Shown here in pieces: positions 42,697 to 50,724 of a stretch of 64,000 nt of DNA (its first letter is position 1; the number at the start of each line of letters is the position of its first letter). This DNA is from UBA10649 sp963793105. GTDB lineage: Bacteria; Actinomycetota; Actinomycetes; S36-B12. The stretch covers positions 434,001 to 498,000 of the forward strand of contig CAWBZB010000008.1 of NCBI GenBank assembly GCA_963793105.1, in the 5' to 3' direction. The notes under the pieces are model-generated. The model saw nothing but the letters and a program-made list of their open reading frames with translations. It did no database searches and had not been told where the DNA came from. The translations under genes and the position numbers were made by a program.

Positions 42697-44228
42697 GGGC
42701 AACCGAGCAGCTCGGTCGCTACCGACTGCTCGACATGGTCACCGAGGACGAGGGGCTCGGCGGTCGTGGGGACGTGTATCTCTGGCACGCCTATGACGAG
42801 GTCCTCGACCGGCCGGTAGCGGTGCGTGTCCTCCCGGCCGATGACTCACGAGTGCCGGCGGTGCTCGGCGCCGCCCAGGCTGCCGCGCTGGTGGACGATC
42901 GGCGGCTGCTTCGCGTGCTCGACATCCTGGACCTGCCGCCGACCGCCGACGAACCGGCGCGCGTCGCAGTGGTGACGGAGTGGGCCACGGGCCGGAACCT
43001 CGAGCGCACCCTCGAGGACCGCGGAGGTACGCCTCTCGCTGCGCCGGAGGCCCTGTCCCTCGTGGCTGAGGTGGCCCGCGCCGTGGCCGCCGGCACTGCC
43101 GAGAACGTGAGCCACGGGCGACTTCGCCCGTCGAGCGTCTTCATCACCGACGCGGGAGAGGTGCGGGTGCGGGGGCTCGCCGTCGACGCGGCGCTGTTCG
43201 GGCCACTGACCCGGGCGGGCGATCCCGAGCAGGCCGACGTCGACGCCCTCGGATCCCTGGTCTACCTCCTCACGACCGGATACTGGCCCGGCGAGGGGAC
43301 GACGTCCTCCCCGGCAGCACCCCGGTCGGGCGGATTCGTCCTGCCGCCGTCGCAGGTGCGGGCAGCCGTGCCCCGCGGGGTCGATGACGTGGTCGCCCGC
43401 TCCGTCATCAGCGCCGCCCGGAGCCGTGGGGTGGCGCGTGTCCAGGATGCCGCCGCCTTCGCGACCATGATCGGTGCCACGTTGGACCATCTGGCCCCCG
43501 TCACGACGACGCTCCGCCCGGTGCCGCGGACCCCCGGGCGTCAGGCACTGCACGTCGCGCTGGTCGGTGTCGGCCGCCTGTTCGCAGTCCTTCTCGGGGC
43601 TGCCGTCGTCGCCGGCGTGGCCTGGCTCGGCTGGACCATGATGGCCGACACGACGGTGGCCGAGAGCGATCCCTCCGCGTCCCTGATCGACGAGATGCTC
43701 ACCTCGCCGGCACGTCCGGTCGACGACTTCGCCGGCTCCTCCGTGGAACGCACCTACCCGATCAAGAAGTACCGGTCCTACGACCCGTTCGGTGACGACA
43801 ACGGCAACGGCAAGCCGGACAAGCGGAGGGGCCGGGAGAACGAGGACCTGGCCAGCACGGTCAACGACGCCGACCCGGACACGGCCTGGCTGACGTCCGA
43901 GTACGCGACTCCCAGCCTCGACGGGAAGGACGGAGTCGGTCTGATCCTCGACCTGGGGCAGCCGCAGGACGTTCAGCAGGTGTCGCTGAACCTCGTCGGA
44001 CGCGGAAGCGCCCTCGACGTCCGGGTCGCGGACCGCATCCTTCCCGACCCTGCCCTGTGGACCCCACTGGCGTCCGCTTTCGCCCCCCGGGATGCGATCG
44101 CCATGCGGGCGCCTCGACCCGTGACCGGCCGATACGTGCTCATCTGGTTCACCAGGGTCCCTCCGGCCGAGGACGAGAGCGTGGGCGTGTACCAGGGCGG
44201 CATCAGGAGCGCGGTCGTCAGCGGCTGA
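42693..44228 (+). CDS. Membrane pseudokinase with extracytoplasmic sensor domain, MurJ partner
   Basis: 511 residues. The N-terminal kinase fold has lost its active residues: the VAIK lysine is Arg (VAVRVL), HRDLKPSN is HGRLRPSSV, and DFG is absent. A membrane helix follows (VGRLFAVLLGAAVVAGVAWLGW in part, about residues 290-310), then a C-terminal discoidin-like domain (VGLILDLGQPQDVQQVSLNLVG). In Mycobacterium the same domains are fused to MurJ and recruit the FHA protein FhaA; here they are a separate ATGA-coupled gene. Expected role: phosphorylation-dependent control of peptidoglycan export. Confidence 0.85.
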   Translation: MRATEQLGRYRLLDMVTEDEGLGGRGDVYLWHAYDEVLDRPVAVRVLPADDSRVPAVLGAAQAAALVDDRRLLRVLDILDLPPTADEPARVAVVTEWATGRNLERTLEDRGGTPLAAPEALSLVAEVARAVAAGTAENVSHGRLRPSSVFITDAGEVRVRGLAVDAALFGPLTRAGDPEQADVDALGSLVYLLTTGYWPGEGTTSSPAAPRSGGFVLPPSQVRAAVPRGVDDVVARSVISAARSRGVARVQDAAAFATMIGATLDHLAPVTTTLRPVPRTPGRQALHVALVGVGRLFAVLLGAAVVAGVAWLGWTMMADTTVAESDPSASLIDEMLTSPARPVDDFAGSSVERTYPIKKYRSYDPFGDDNGNGKPDKRRGRENEDLASTVNDADPDTAWLTSEYATPSLDGKDGVGLILDLGQPQDVQQVSLNLVGRGSALDVRVADRILPDPALWTPLASAFAPRDAIAMRAPRPVTGRYVLIWFTRVPPAEDESVGVYQGGIRSAVVSG

Positions 44229-44233
44229 CCATC

Positions 44234-44239
44234 TAGGCT
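44234..44239 (+). promoter_or_regulatory. -10 hexamer of a candidate leaderless promoter for sigM
   Basis: TAGGCT ends 7 bases before the GTG at 44247. It lies just after the stop codon of the pseudokinase gene. Confidence 0.5.
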
Positions 44240-44246
44240 CGGCGTC

Positions 44247-44867
44247 GTGACCGTCCTCGATCCGCCCAGCGATGCGCAGCTGCTCGCTGATCACGTCGCC
44301 GGGGACCCAGACGCCTTCGAGGAGATCGTCCGACGACACCGCGACCGGCTGTGGGCCGTCGCGCTGCGCACGACGGGGGACCCCGAGGAGGCGGCCGATG
44401 CCCTCCAGGACGCCCTCATCTCCGCCTTCCGGCGTGCCGAGCAGTTCCGTGGCGACTCCGCGGTCACCACCTGGCTGCACCGCATCGTCGTGAACGCCAG
44501 CCTCGACCGACTCCGACGACGCTCCGTGCGCCAGGCCCAGCCCCTCCCGGACGACAACGAGAACCTGCCCGGAGCGGTCGTCGCCGACCCCACGGACCAT
44601 CTCGACCGTCGCGTCACCCAGCTCGCCGTCACCGAGGCGCTGGCCGAGCTTCCTGAGGACCAGCGGGCCGCCGTGCTGCTTGTCGACGTGGAGGGATGGT
44701 CGGTCGAGGAGGCTGCCGTCCGGCTCGGCTGCCCTGAGGGGACGGTCAAGAGCCGCTGCTTCCGCGGCCGGGCGAAACTCGCCAAACGACTGGCGTACCT
44801 GCGGAACCCAGACGATGCGGACCCCGTCGTACCCCCGGAAGGAGGTGAGCACCCGCATGGCTCATGA
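44247..44867 (+). CDS. sigM: ECF RNA polymerase sigma factor, SigM type
   Basis: 206 residues with GTG start. Region 2: RLWAVALRTTGDPEEAADALQDALISAFRRAEQFRG; the WLHRIVVNASLDRLRRR segment follows; region 4: LPEDQRAAVLLVDVEGWSVEEAA, then CPEGTVKSRCFRGRAKL. The location between murJ and trxBA with an anti-sigma-like gene overlapping its end matches SigM of Mycobacterium and Streptomyces. Confidence 0.88.
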   Translation: MTVLDPPSDAQLLADHVAGDPDAFEEIVRRHRDRLWAVALRTTGDPEEAADALQDALISAFRRAEQFRGDSAVTTWLHRIVVNASLDRLRRRSVRQAQPLPDDNENLPGAVVADPTDHLDRRVTQLAVTEALAELPEDQRAAVLLVDVEGWSVEEAAVRLGCPEGTVKSRCFRGRAKLAKRLAYLRNPDDADPVVPPEGGEHPHGS

Positions 44868-45723
44868 GCAGGACCCCGGGGAGGACTACCCCAGGGGCAC
44901 CGACGATGACGTCGCGCCGGCCGATCTGGCCTTCGTGTCTGATGAGCTGGCGCGTCTCACCTTCCTCAAGCCCGACGATCCCCAGACCGTCCCGATGCCC
45001 GAGTGGGCCTGGCAGCGGATCACCTCCGAACTCGCCCGGGAGTCCGCGCACCGGGCGGCCGACGTCGGCCGCTCGAGCCGACCCTCGCGGCTGCTCCGCT
45101 GGGGTGGCGGACTCGCCGCCGCCTCGGTCGCCGTGGTCGCGATCGGCGCTGCGGTGACCCTCACGGGCGGACCCGGCCCCGACGTGGTCGCCGGCGAGGT
45201 CCCCGCTGCCAGCCTGCTGGCCGACGCGGTTCCCGCGGTCGAGGAGGCCGAGCCCGTCGGTGCCGGGGCATCGTTGGACGCCGGCGTGCTCGAAGGGCCC
45301 CAGAGCCTCTCGTTCGCGGGGGTCCCTCCGGTACAGATGCTGGTCGACTCCCAGATGAACTACACCGCTGACTCCCTGCGGTCCCAGGTCACCTCCGTGA
45401 TGAAGCGCTTCGGGGCGGACGAGCGGGCCAAGGAGCCGGCCGCACCCGCGCCGCCGGTCATCGAGACCGCGAGCCTGCCGGTGACCGGCTTCACCGCCTC
45501 CGAGCAGGCGCTGCGCGACTGCATCACCAAGCTGACCCGTTTCGCCGGATCGACGGCCCTGATGGTGGACCGCTCGGATTTCGAGGGGGCCGACGCCGGT
45601 GTCGTGGTGGCACCGACCTACGAGGCGAGCAGCCCCTCGCCGGACATGTCCCGCCTGCAGGTGTGGGTGGTCGATCCGGACTGCGACGTCACCATGGCGA
45701 TCCAGATCACCCTGACGCCGTAG
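44857..45723 (+). CDS. Putative membrane anti-sigma factor of SigM
   Basis: 288 residues from the ATG at 44857, inside the end of sigM (11-base overlap), with GGAAGGAGG upstream. The N-terminal cytoplasmic part has helical LAFVSDELARLTFLKPDDPQ and WAWQRITSELARESAH. One membrane helix (RWGGGLAAASVAVVAIGAAV, about residues 85-105) and an extracytoplasmic C-terminal domain with two cysteines (LRDCITKL, DPDCDVTM) follow. No zinc motif is seen. Topology and overlap support an anti-sigma role by analogy with Rv3912. Confidence 0.72.
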   Translation: MAHEQDPGEDYPRGTDDDVAPADLAFVSDELARLTFLKPDDPQTVPMPEWAWQRITSELARESAHRAADVGRSSRPSRLLRWGGGLAAASVAVVAIGAAVTLTGGPGPDVVAGEVPAASLLADAVPAVEEAEPVGAGASLDAGVLEGPQSLSFAGVPPVQMLVDSQMNYTADSLRSQVTSVMKRFGADERAKEPAAPAPPVIETASLPVTGFTASEQALRDCITKLTRFAGSTALMVDRSDFEGADAGVVVAPTYEASSPSPDMSRLQVWVVDPDCDVTMAIQITLTP

Positions 45724-45728
45724 TCGAC

Positions 45729-45755
45729 GGGAATTCGCGGGACCGTAGGATCGTT
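45729..45755 (+). promoter_or_regulatory. SigR-type (disulfide-stress ECF) promoter for trxB-trxA
   Basis: GGGAAT at 45729-45734, exactly 18 bases of spacer, then GTT at 45753-45755. This is an exact match to the published Streptomyces SigR consensus GGGAAT-N18/19-GTT, which drives trxBA there. It starts 6 bases after the stop of the anti-sigma gene and about 70 bases before the trxB GTG. A vegetative -10 (TAGGAT at 45747-45752) overlaps it. Confidence 0.7.
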
Positions 45756-45825
45756 ACGGCCTCAGGGGCATACCCCCTGAGGTATCCATGAGGTACTGAC
45801 TCCCGACTGTGCAGAGGGGCATCGC

Positions 45826-46755
45826 GTGAGCGAGCGCAACGTCATCATCATCGGTTCCGGACCCGCCGGGTACACGGCTGCGGTCTACGCGGCACGCGCG
45901 CAGCTGGCTCCCCTCGTCTTCGAGGGGTCGGTCACGGCGGGCGGTGCCCTGATGAACACCACCGAGGTCGAGAACTTCCCGGGCTTCACCGACGGGATCA
46001 TGGGTCCCCAGCTGATGGAGCAGATGCGCGCCCAGGCCGTGCGCTTCGGAGCCGAGCTGGTGACCGACGACATCGTCAGCGTCGACCTGGCGGGGGACGT
46101 CAAGACGGTCGTGGACGGATCCGGTACTACGCACCGGGCGCGCTCCATCATCCTCGCGATGGGATCGGCCTACCGAGAGTTGGGGCTGCCGAACGAGAAG
46201 CGCCTGTCCGGTCACGGGGTCTCCTGGTGCGCGACGTGTGACGGATTCTTCTTCCGGGATCAGGACATTGCCGTGGTCGGCGGCGGCGACTCGGCCATCG
46301 AGGAGGCGTTGTTCCTCACCCGCTTCGGGCGCTCGGTCACCCTCGTCCACCGACGCGACTCCCTGCGGGCCAGCAAGATCATGCAGGAGCGCGCCTTCGC
46401 CAACGACAAGCTCCACTTCGCGTGGAACAGCACCGTCGAGGACGTGATCGGCGATGCCAAGGTCAGCGGCATCGTGCTGCGTGACACGCAGACCGGCGAG
46501 ACCCGCGAACTCCCCGTCACGGGGCTCTTCGTCGCCATCGGACACGATCCGCGGTCCGAGCTCGTGCGCGGCCAGGTGGACCTCGACGACGAGGGCTACG
46601 TGCTCGTCGAGGATCGCTCGACCCGCACGTCGCTTCCCGGTGTCTTCGCCTCCGGGGATCTCGTGGACCACACCTACCGGCAGGCCATCACCGCCGCCGG
46701 TTCAGGTTGCGCCGCCGCTCTGGACGCGGAGCGCTTCCTCGCATCGAACGAGTAG
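45826..46755 (+). CDS. trxB: Thioredoxin reductase
   Basis: 309 residues with GTG start and AGAGGGG upstream. FAD site NVIIIGSGPAGYTAAVYAAR; redox-active CATC at residues 135-138; NADPH site AVVGGGDSAIEEA; final FAD motif GVFASGDLVDHTYRQAITAAGSG. It uses NADPH to reduce thioredoxin, whose gene follows 51 bases downstream. A SigR-like promoter precedes it. Confidence 0.96.
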   Translation: MSERNVIIIGSGPAGYTAAVYAARAQLAPLVFEGSVTAGGALMNTTEVENFPGFTDGIMGPQLMEQMRAQAVRFGAELVTDDIVSVDLAGDVKTVVDGSGTTHRARSIILAMGSAYRELGLPNEKRLSGHGVSWCATCDGFFFRDQDIAVVGGGDSAIEEALFLTRFGRSVTLVHRRDSLRASKIMQERAFANDKLHFAWNSTVEDVIGDAKVSGIVLRDTQTGETRELPVTGLFVAIGHDPRSELVRGQVDLDDEGYVLVEDRSTRTSLPGVFASGDLVDHTYRQAITAAGSGCAAALDAERFLASNE

Positions 46756-46806
46756 CCTGAGCCGAGACGTCGCACGCACACCCCGCCTCACACCTGGAGA
46801 ACCCGC

Positions 46807-47127
46807 ATGGGAGCAACGAAGAAGGTCACCGACGCAAGCTTCACCGATGACGTCCTGATGAGCGAGAAGCCCGTCATCGTGGACTTCTGGGCGGAGTGGT
46901 GCGGACCCTGCAAGATGATCGCCCCGATCCTCGAGGAGCTGGCGAGCGAGAACGACGGCGTCGTCATCGCCAAGCTGAACGTGGACGAGAATCCGCAGAC
47001 CGCCGCCTCGTACGGGATCACGTCCATCCCCACCATGAACGTCTACAAGGGCGGTCAGATCGTCAAGACCATCATCGGGGCCAAGCCCAAGGCAGCCCTC
47101 CTCGCCGACCTCGCTCCCTACCTGTAG
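46807..47127 (+). CDS. trxA: Thioredoxin
   Basis: 106 residues. The active-site motif is WCGPC (Cys32, Cys35) in the context VIVDFWAEWCGPCKMIAP. The cis-proline segment is ITSIPTMNVYKGG. The protein is normal in length and reduces cytosolic disulfides. It is co-transcribed with trxB. Confidence 0.96.
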   Translation: MGATKKVTDASFTDDVLMSEKPVIVDFWAEWCGPCKMIAPILEELASENDGVVIAKLNVDENPQTAASYGITSIPTMNVYKGGQIVKTIIGAKPKAALLADLAPYL

Positions 47128-47148
47128 CCGAGCGGCCGCAGGACCACC

Positions 47149-48207
47149 GTGTCCACCGCACTCCGTCGCGGAGACGAGGGCGCTGCCGTGGCCGAGGTCC
47201 GTGCGCGTCTGGCTCAGCTGGGGTTGTGCGCGGATACCGATGCCGATCCGGAGGTGTTCGACGGCGAGCTCGATCGGGCGGTCCGCGCCTTCCAGCAGGA
47301 GCGGGGCATCACGGTCGACGGGATCGTCGGTCCGCACACCTTCCGGCGCCTCGAGGAGGCGCGATGGCAGCTCGGTGACCGGGTCCTGTCCTACGCGCCC
47401 GGGCACCTCATGGCCGGCGACGACGTCACCGAACTCCAACGGCGCCTGAACCAGCTCGGATTCGCGGCGGGCCGAGCCGATGGCCTGTTCGGAGTCGAGA
47501 CCGACGCCGCCATGCGGGAGTTCCAGAAGGGTGTCGGAGTCAACGCCGACGGAACGTGCGGCCCCGATTCCTTCCGGGCCTTCGATCGACTGGTCAGGAC
47601 GATCTCGGGCGGCAACGCCGCGACGCTGCGCGAGCATGTCACCCTCTCCGAACTCAGGACGGGCGTCGCCGACAAGGTCGTCGTCATCGACCCGGGCGAC
47701 ATCGTCGACGCGGCTCTCTGCCACTCCATCGCCGTGCGTGTCGAGGGGCGCCTGGCCGCCGTCGGCACCCAGGTGCTGCTGACCCGCCCCGCGCATCTCG
47801 ACCCTCGCGTCCCGGTGACCGATGACCATGCGCGGGCGCAGTTCGCGAACGAAGTCGGGGCGGACCTGGTCCTGTCGCTGCACGTCAACCGGGTGGAGAG
47901 CCCGCTGCCGAACGGACTCGTCACGTTCTACTTCGGCGACCCCCGCGGCGGCGCCCACTCCCCCAGCGGACGCGTCCTCGCCGAACGGGTTCAGCAGGAG
48001 GTGCAGGCTCGTACGGACCTGCTGGACTGCCACACCCATCCACGTACCTGGGACATGCTCAGGATGACCCGCATGCCCGCCGTTCGGGTCGAGCTGGGCT
48101 ACCTGTCGAACGAAGCCGACGCCCGGCGCCTGACCAGCCAGGCATTCCAGGACACGGTTGCCGAGGGGCTCGCGGCAGCCGTGGTCGGGTTCTGCTCGCC
48201 GCTCTAG
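47149..48207 (+). CDS. cwlM: CwlM-like protein: two peptidoglycan-binding domains plus a degenerate amidase-3 domain
   Basis: 352 residues with GTG start and no signal peptide, so cytosolic. Two PGRP-type binding repeats come first (LRRGDEGAAVAEVRARLAQLGL with FQQERGITVDGIVGPHT; GDDVTELQRRLNQLGF with FQKGVGVNADGTCGPDS). The amidase fold then starts VVVIDPGD, where the zinc-binding His of the usual DPGHGG is replaced, and the zinc Glu is not evident; SLHVN keeps the last His. Loss of ligands and of export agrees with CwlM of Mycobacterium, a non-catalytic regulator of MurA and MurJ. Position after trxA is conserved. Confidence 0.82.
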   Translation: MSTALRRGDEGAAVAEVRARLAQLGLCADTDADPEVFDGELDRAVRAFQQERGITVDGIVGPHTFRRLEEARWQLGDRVLSYAPGHLMAGDDVTELQRRLNQLGFAAGRADGLFGVETDAAMREFQKGVGVNADGTCGPDSFRAFDRLVRTISGGNAATLREHVTLSELRTGVADKVVVIDPGDIVDAALCHSIAVRVEGRLAAVGTQVLLTRPAHLDPRVPVTDDHARAQFANEVGADLVLSLHVNRVESPLPNGLVTFYFGDPRGGAHSPSGRVLAERVQQEVQARTDLLDCHTHPRTWDMLRMTRMPAVRVELGYLSNEADARRLTSQAFQDTVAEGLAAAVVGFCSPL

Positions 48208-48338
48208 TCCGAGACGGGCGTGATCTCGCGGTAGCTGTCCAAAACCAGCCGGTCGCGGTGCGGCCAGACCAGCCGGATGACGAATCCGATCAGGACCCCC
48301 ACCACTATCAGGCCCAGCAGACCCAGCGCACGCCGCAT
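48204..48338 (-). CDS. 44-residue single-helix membrane peptide
   Basis: A short minus-strand gene from the ATG at 48338: MRRALGLLGLIVVGVLIGFV forms a membrane helix with a basic start, followed by a charged tail ending DSYREITPVSD. GGGAAGGA stands upstream, and TAGAGT near 48369-48374 (minus strand) may be its -10 element. The stop codon overlaps the cwlM-like stop by a few bases. It fills an otherwise unexplained gap. Function unknown; perhaps a conserved actinobacterial peptide. Confidence 0.55.
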   Translation of the reverse strand: MRRALGLLGLIVVGVLIGFVIRLVWPHRDRLVLDSYREITPVSD

Positions 48339-48421
48339 GATCCCCGTCCTTCCCTTGGTCCTACTCTAGGCGGACGGCATGACGCATGCCGCTGAGACCG
48401 GAACGGTGCCGGGAGGTGCGC

Positions 48422-49714
48422 ATGGGCGGTTCCCGCCTGGATCCCTGGGTGGACTCCTACGCCCAGCGCGCCAACGGCATGCGCGCCTCCGAGATCAGGG
48501 CCCTGTTCGCCGTGGCGTCCCGGCCCGAGGTCGTCTCCCTCGCGGGCGGAATGCCCTTCGTGCAGGCGCTGCCCGTGGACATGCTGGCAGACACGGCCCG
48601 CCGACTGCTCCACGAACGCGGTCCGCAGGCGCTGCAGTACGGCTCCGGCCAGGGGGATGTGACCCTCCGCGAGCAGATCCTCGAGGTGATCGGCGAGGTC
48701 GGGGTGCTCGCGCACCCGGACGACATCGTCGTCACGACCGGATCGCAGATGGCTCTCGACCTCGTCACCCGGGTCTTCTGCGACCCCGGCGACGTCGTCC
48801 TCGTGGAGGCACCCTCGTATGTGGGGGCGCTGAGCGTGTTCCGGTCGTACGAGTGCGACGTCGTGCATGTCGCCATGGACGACGAGGGGCTGGTTCCCTC
48901 CGCACTGTCCGAGGCGATCACCGCCGTCCGATCGTCGGGCCGACGCGTGAAGCTCATCTATACGATCCCCAGCTTCCACAACCCGGCGGGTGTGACCCAG
49001 GGCCCGGCCAGGCGCGCCGAGATCCTGGCCATCGCGCAGTCGGCCGGCATCGCCCTCCTCGAGGACGACCCCTACGGCCTGCTCGGATTCGAGGGGGAGC
49101 CGCCCCGGGCGCTGCGGGCGGACGACGAGGAGGGCGTGATCTACCTCGGCTCCTTCTCCAAGACGATCGCTGCCGGACTCCGCGTCGGCTGGGCCGTGGC
49201 TCCGCACGGCGTTCGGGAGAAGCTCGTCCTGGCGTCTGAGGCGGCCGTGCTGTGCCCGTCCAACTACGCCCAGCTCACGGTGTCGGAGTACCTCGCCACG
49301 CAGCCCTGGCGCGAGCAGATCAAGACCTTCCAGGAGGTCTACCGGGATCGGCGCGACGCACTGCTGGACTCCCTGCAGGCGCTCATGCCGGAAGGCACGA
49401 CGTGGACCATTCCGGCAGGTGGCTTCTACTCCTGGCTCACGCTCCCGCACGGGCTGGACGCCACGGCCATGCTGCCGAGGGCCGTGGCGAATCTGGTCGC
49501 GTACGTGCCCGGCACCGGTTTCTACGTGGACGGTCAGGGTCGTCAGAACCTGAGACTGTCCTACTGCTACCCCGAGCCCGAGCGCATCCGCGAGGGCGTC
49601 CGACGCCTGGCCGCGGTCATCGAGGGTGAACTCGAACTCGCGGACACGTTCGGCACCAGCCGATCCCTGAACGCGGTCCAAGGCTCGACCGTCCCCGCCC
49701 CCGACCTCCAGTAG
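48422..49714 (+). CDS. PLP-dependent aminotransferase (class I/II, MocR-like domain without regulator)
   Basis: About 430 residues from the ATG at 48422, with GGAGGTG 5 bases before it. SLAGGMPFVQALP, LQYGSGQGDVTLREQI, the PLP-lysine motif SFSKTIAAGLRVGWA and the C-terminal RLSYCYPEPERIREGVRRL identify a 2-aminoadipate/aromatic aminotransferase type. The position just before a Ddl-like ligase and parB recurs in related Actinobacteria. The amino acid made or used is unknown. Confidence 0.9.
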   Translation: MGGSRLDPWVDSYAQRANGMRASEIRALFAVASRPEVVSLAGGMPFVQALPVDMLADTARRLLHERGPQALQYGSGQGDVTLREQILEVIGEVGVLAHPDDIVVTTGSQMALDLVTRVFCDPGDVVLVEAPSYVGALSVFRSYECDVVHVAMDDEGLVPSALSEAITAVRSSGRRVKLIYTIPSFHNPAGVTQGPARRAEILAIAQSAGIALLEDDPYGLLGFEGEPPRALRADDEEGVIYLGSFSKTIAAGLRVGWAVAPHGVREKLVLASEAAVLCPSNYAQLTVSEYLATQPWREQIKTFQEVYRDRRDALLDSLQALMPEGTTWTIPAGGFYSWLTLPHGLDATAMLPRAVANLVAYVPGTGFYVDGQGRQNLRLSYCYPEPERIREGVRRLAAVIEGELELADTFGTSRSLNAVQGSTVPAPDLQ

Positions 49715-49722
49715 GAGTCCCC

Positions 49723-50667
49723 ATGCAGGTTCTCGTGCTCGCCGGCGGCCTCTCAGCCGAGCGGGATGTCTCGCTCCGCTCCGGCCGGCGGGTCGCCGAG
49801 TCGCTCCGGGTCGAGCGGCCGGACTGGGAGGTCGTCGAGCACGATGTCGACTCCGCCCTGTTGCGACGGCTCCACGAACAGCGACCGGACTGCATCCTGC
49901 CGCTGCTGCACGGTGCCGCGGGCGAGGACGGTGCGCTCCGAGATGTGTTGGAATCATTGAGGATTCCCTTCGTCGGATCGACCGCGGCCGCCAGTCGTCT
50001 CGCCTTCGACAAGCCGGTCGCCAAGCAGCTGGCGCACGCCGCCGGCATCAGCACGCCGGCCTGCGTGGCCATGCCGCAGGCCACCTTCCGGGAGCTCGGC
50101 GCATCTGCCGTCCTCGACGCCGTCATCGTGCGACTGGGGCTGCCGCTCGTCGTCAAGCCCACGAAGGGCGGCTCCTCACTGGGTACGTCCATCGTCCGGC
50201 GCGCCGCGGATCTCCCTGCGGCGATGGTGGGTGCCTTCGCCTACGGCGACGTCGTCCTGATGGAGCAGTACGTGGAGGGCGTGGAACTCGCGATCGGGGT
50301 GTTCGAGCGTGAGGGTGACGTGCTGGCACTGTCGGCCGTCGAGATCGTGCCCGAGGGCGAGCTCTACGACTACGCGGCCCGGTACACCGCCGGAACGACC
50401 GAGTTCTTCTGCCCCGCCCGCCTGGACGACGAGGTCGCCGTACGCGCCCAGGCGTTGGCGCTCGACGTGCACGTTCTGCTCGGACTGCGCGACGTGTCGC
50501 GCACTGATCTGATCGTCGATGCCGACGGCACACCCTGGTTCCTCGAGGTGAACGTCGCCCCGGGGATGACCGAGACTTCCTTGCTGCCGCAGGCCCTGAC
50601 GGCTGCCGAGGTGCCCCTGGGTGCGCTGACTGCCGAGCTCGTCCTGGCGGCCATGGCCCGGGAGTAG
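49723..50667 (+). CDS. ddl: D-alanine-D-alanine ligase-like ATP-grasp enzyme
   Basis: 314 residues: VLVLAGGLSAERDVSLRSG, LLHGAAGEDG, VVKPTKGGSSLGTSIV and the ATP-grasp end FLEVNVAPGMTETSLLPQ. The pattern is that of Ddl, which joins two D-alanines for the peptidoglycan stem. It follows the aminotransferase by 8 bases. A second, chromosomal Ddl may exist elsewhere, since this copy sits in the par locus rather than with mur genes. Confidence 0.85.
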   Translation: MQVLVLAGGLSAERDVSLRSGRRVAESLRVERPDWEVVEHDVDSALLRRLHEQRPDCILPLLHGAAGEDGALRDVLESLRIPFVGSTAAASRLAFDKPVAKQLAHAAGISTPACVAMPQATFRELGASAVLDAVIVRLGLPLVVKPTKGGSSLGTSIVRRAADLPAAMVGAFAYGDVVLMEQYVEGVELAIGVFEREGDVLALSAVEIVPEGELYDYAARYTAGTTEFFCPARLDDEVAVRAQALALDVHVLLGLRDVSRTDLIVDADGTPWFLEVNVAPGMTETSLLPQALTAAEVPLGALTAELVLAAMARE

Positions 50668-50724
50668 TTGAGCCGTCCTGCCGGCAGCGAGGCGCCGCCG
50701 TCCCCAGACCTTGGTCGCCGAGGG

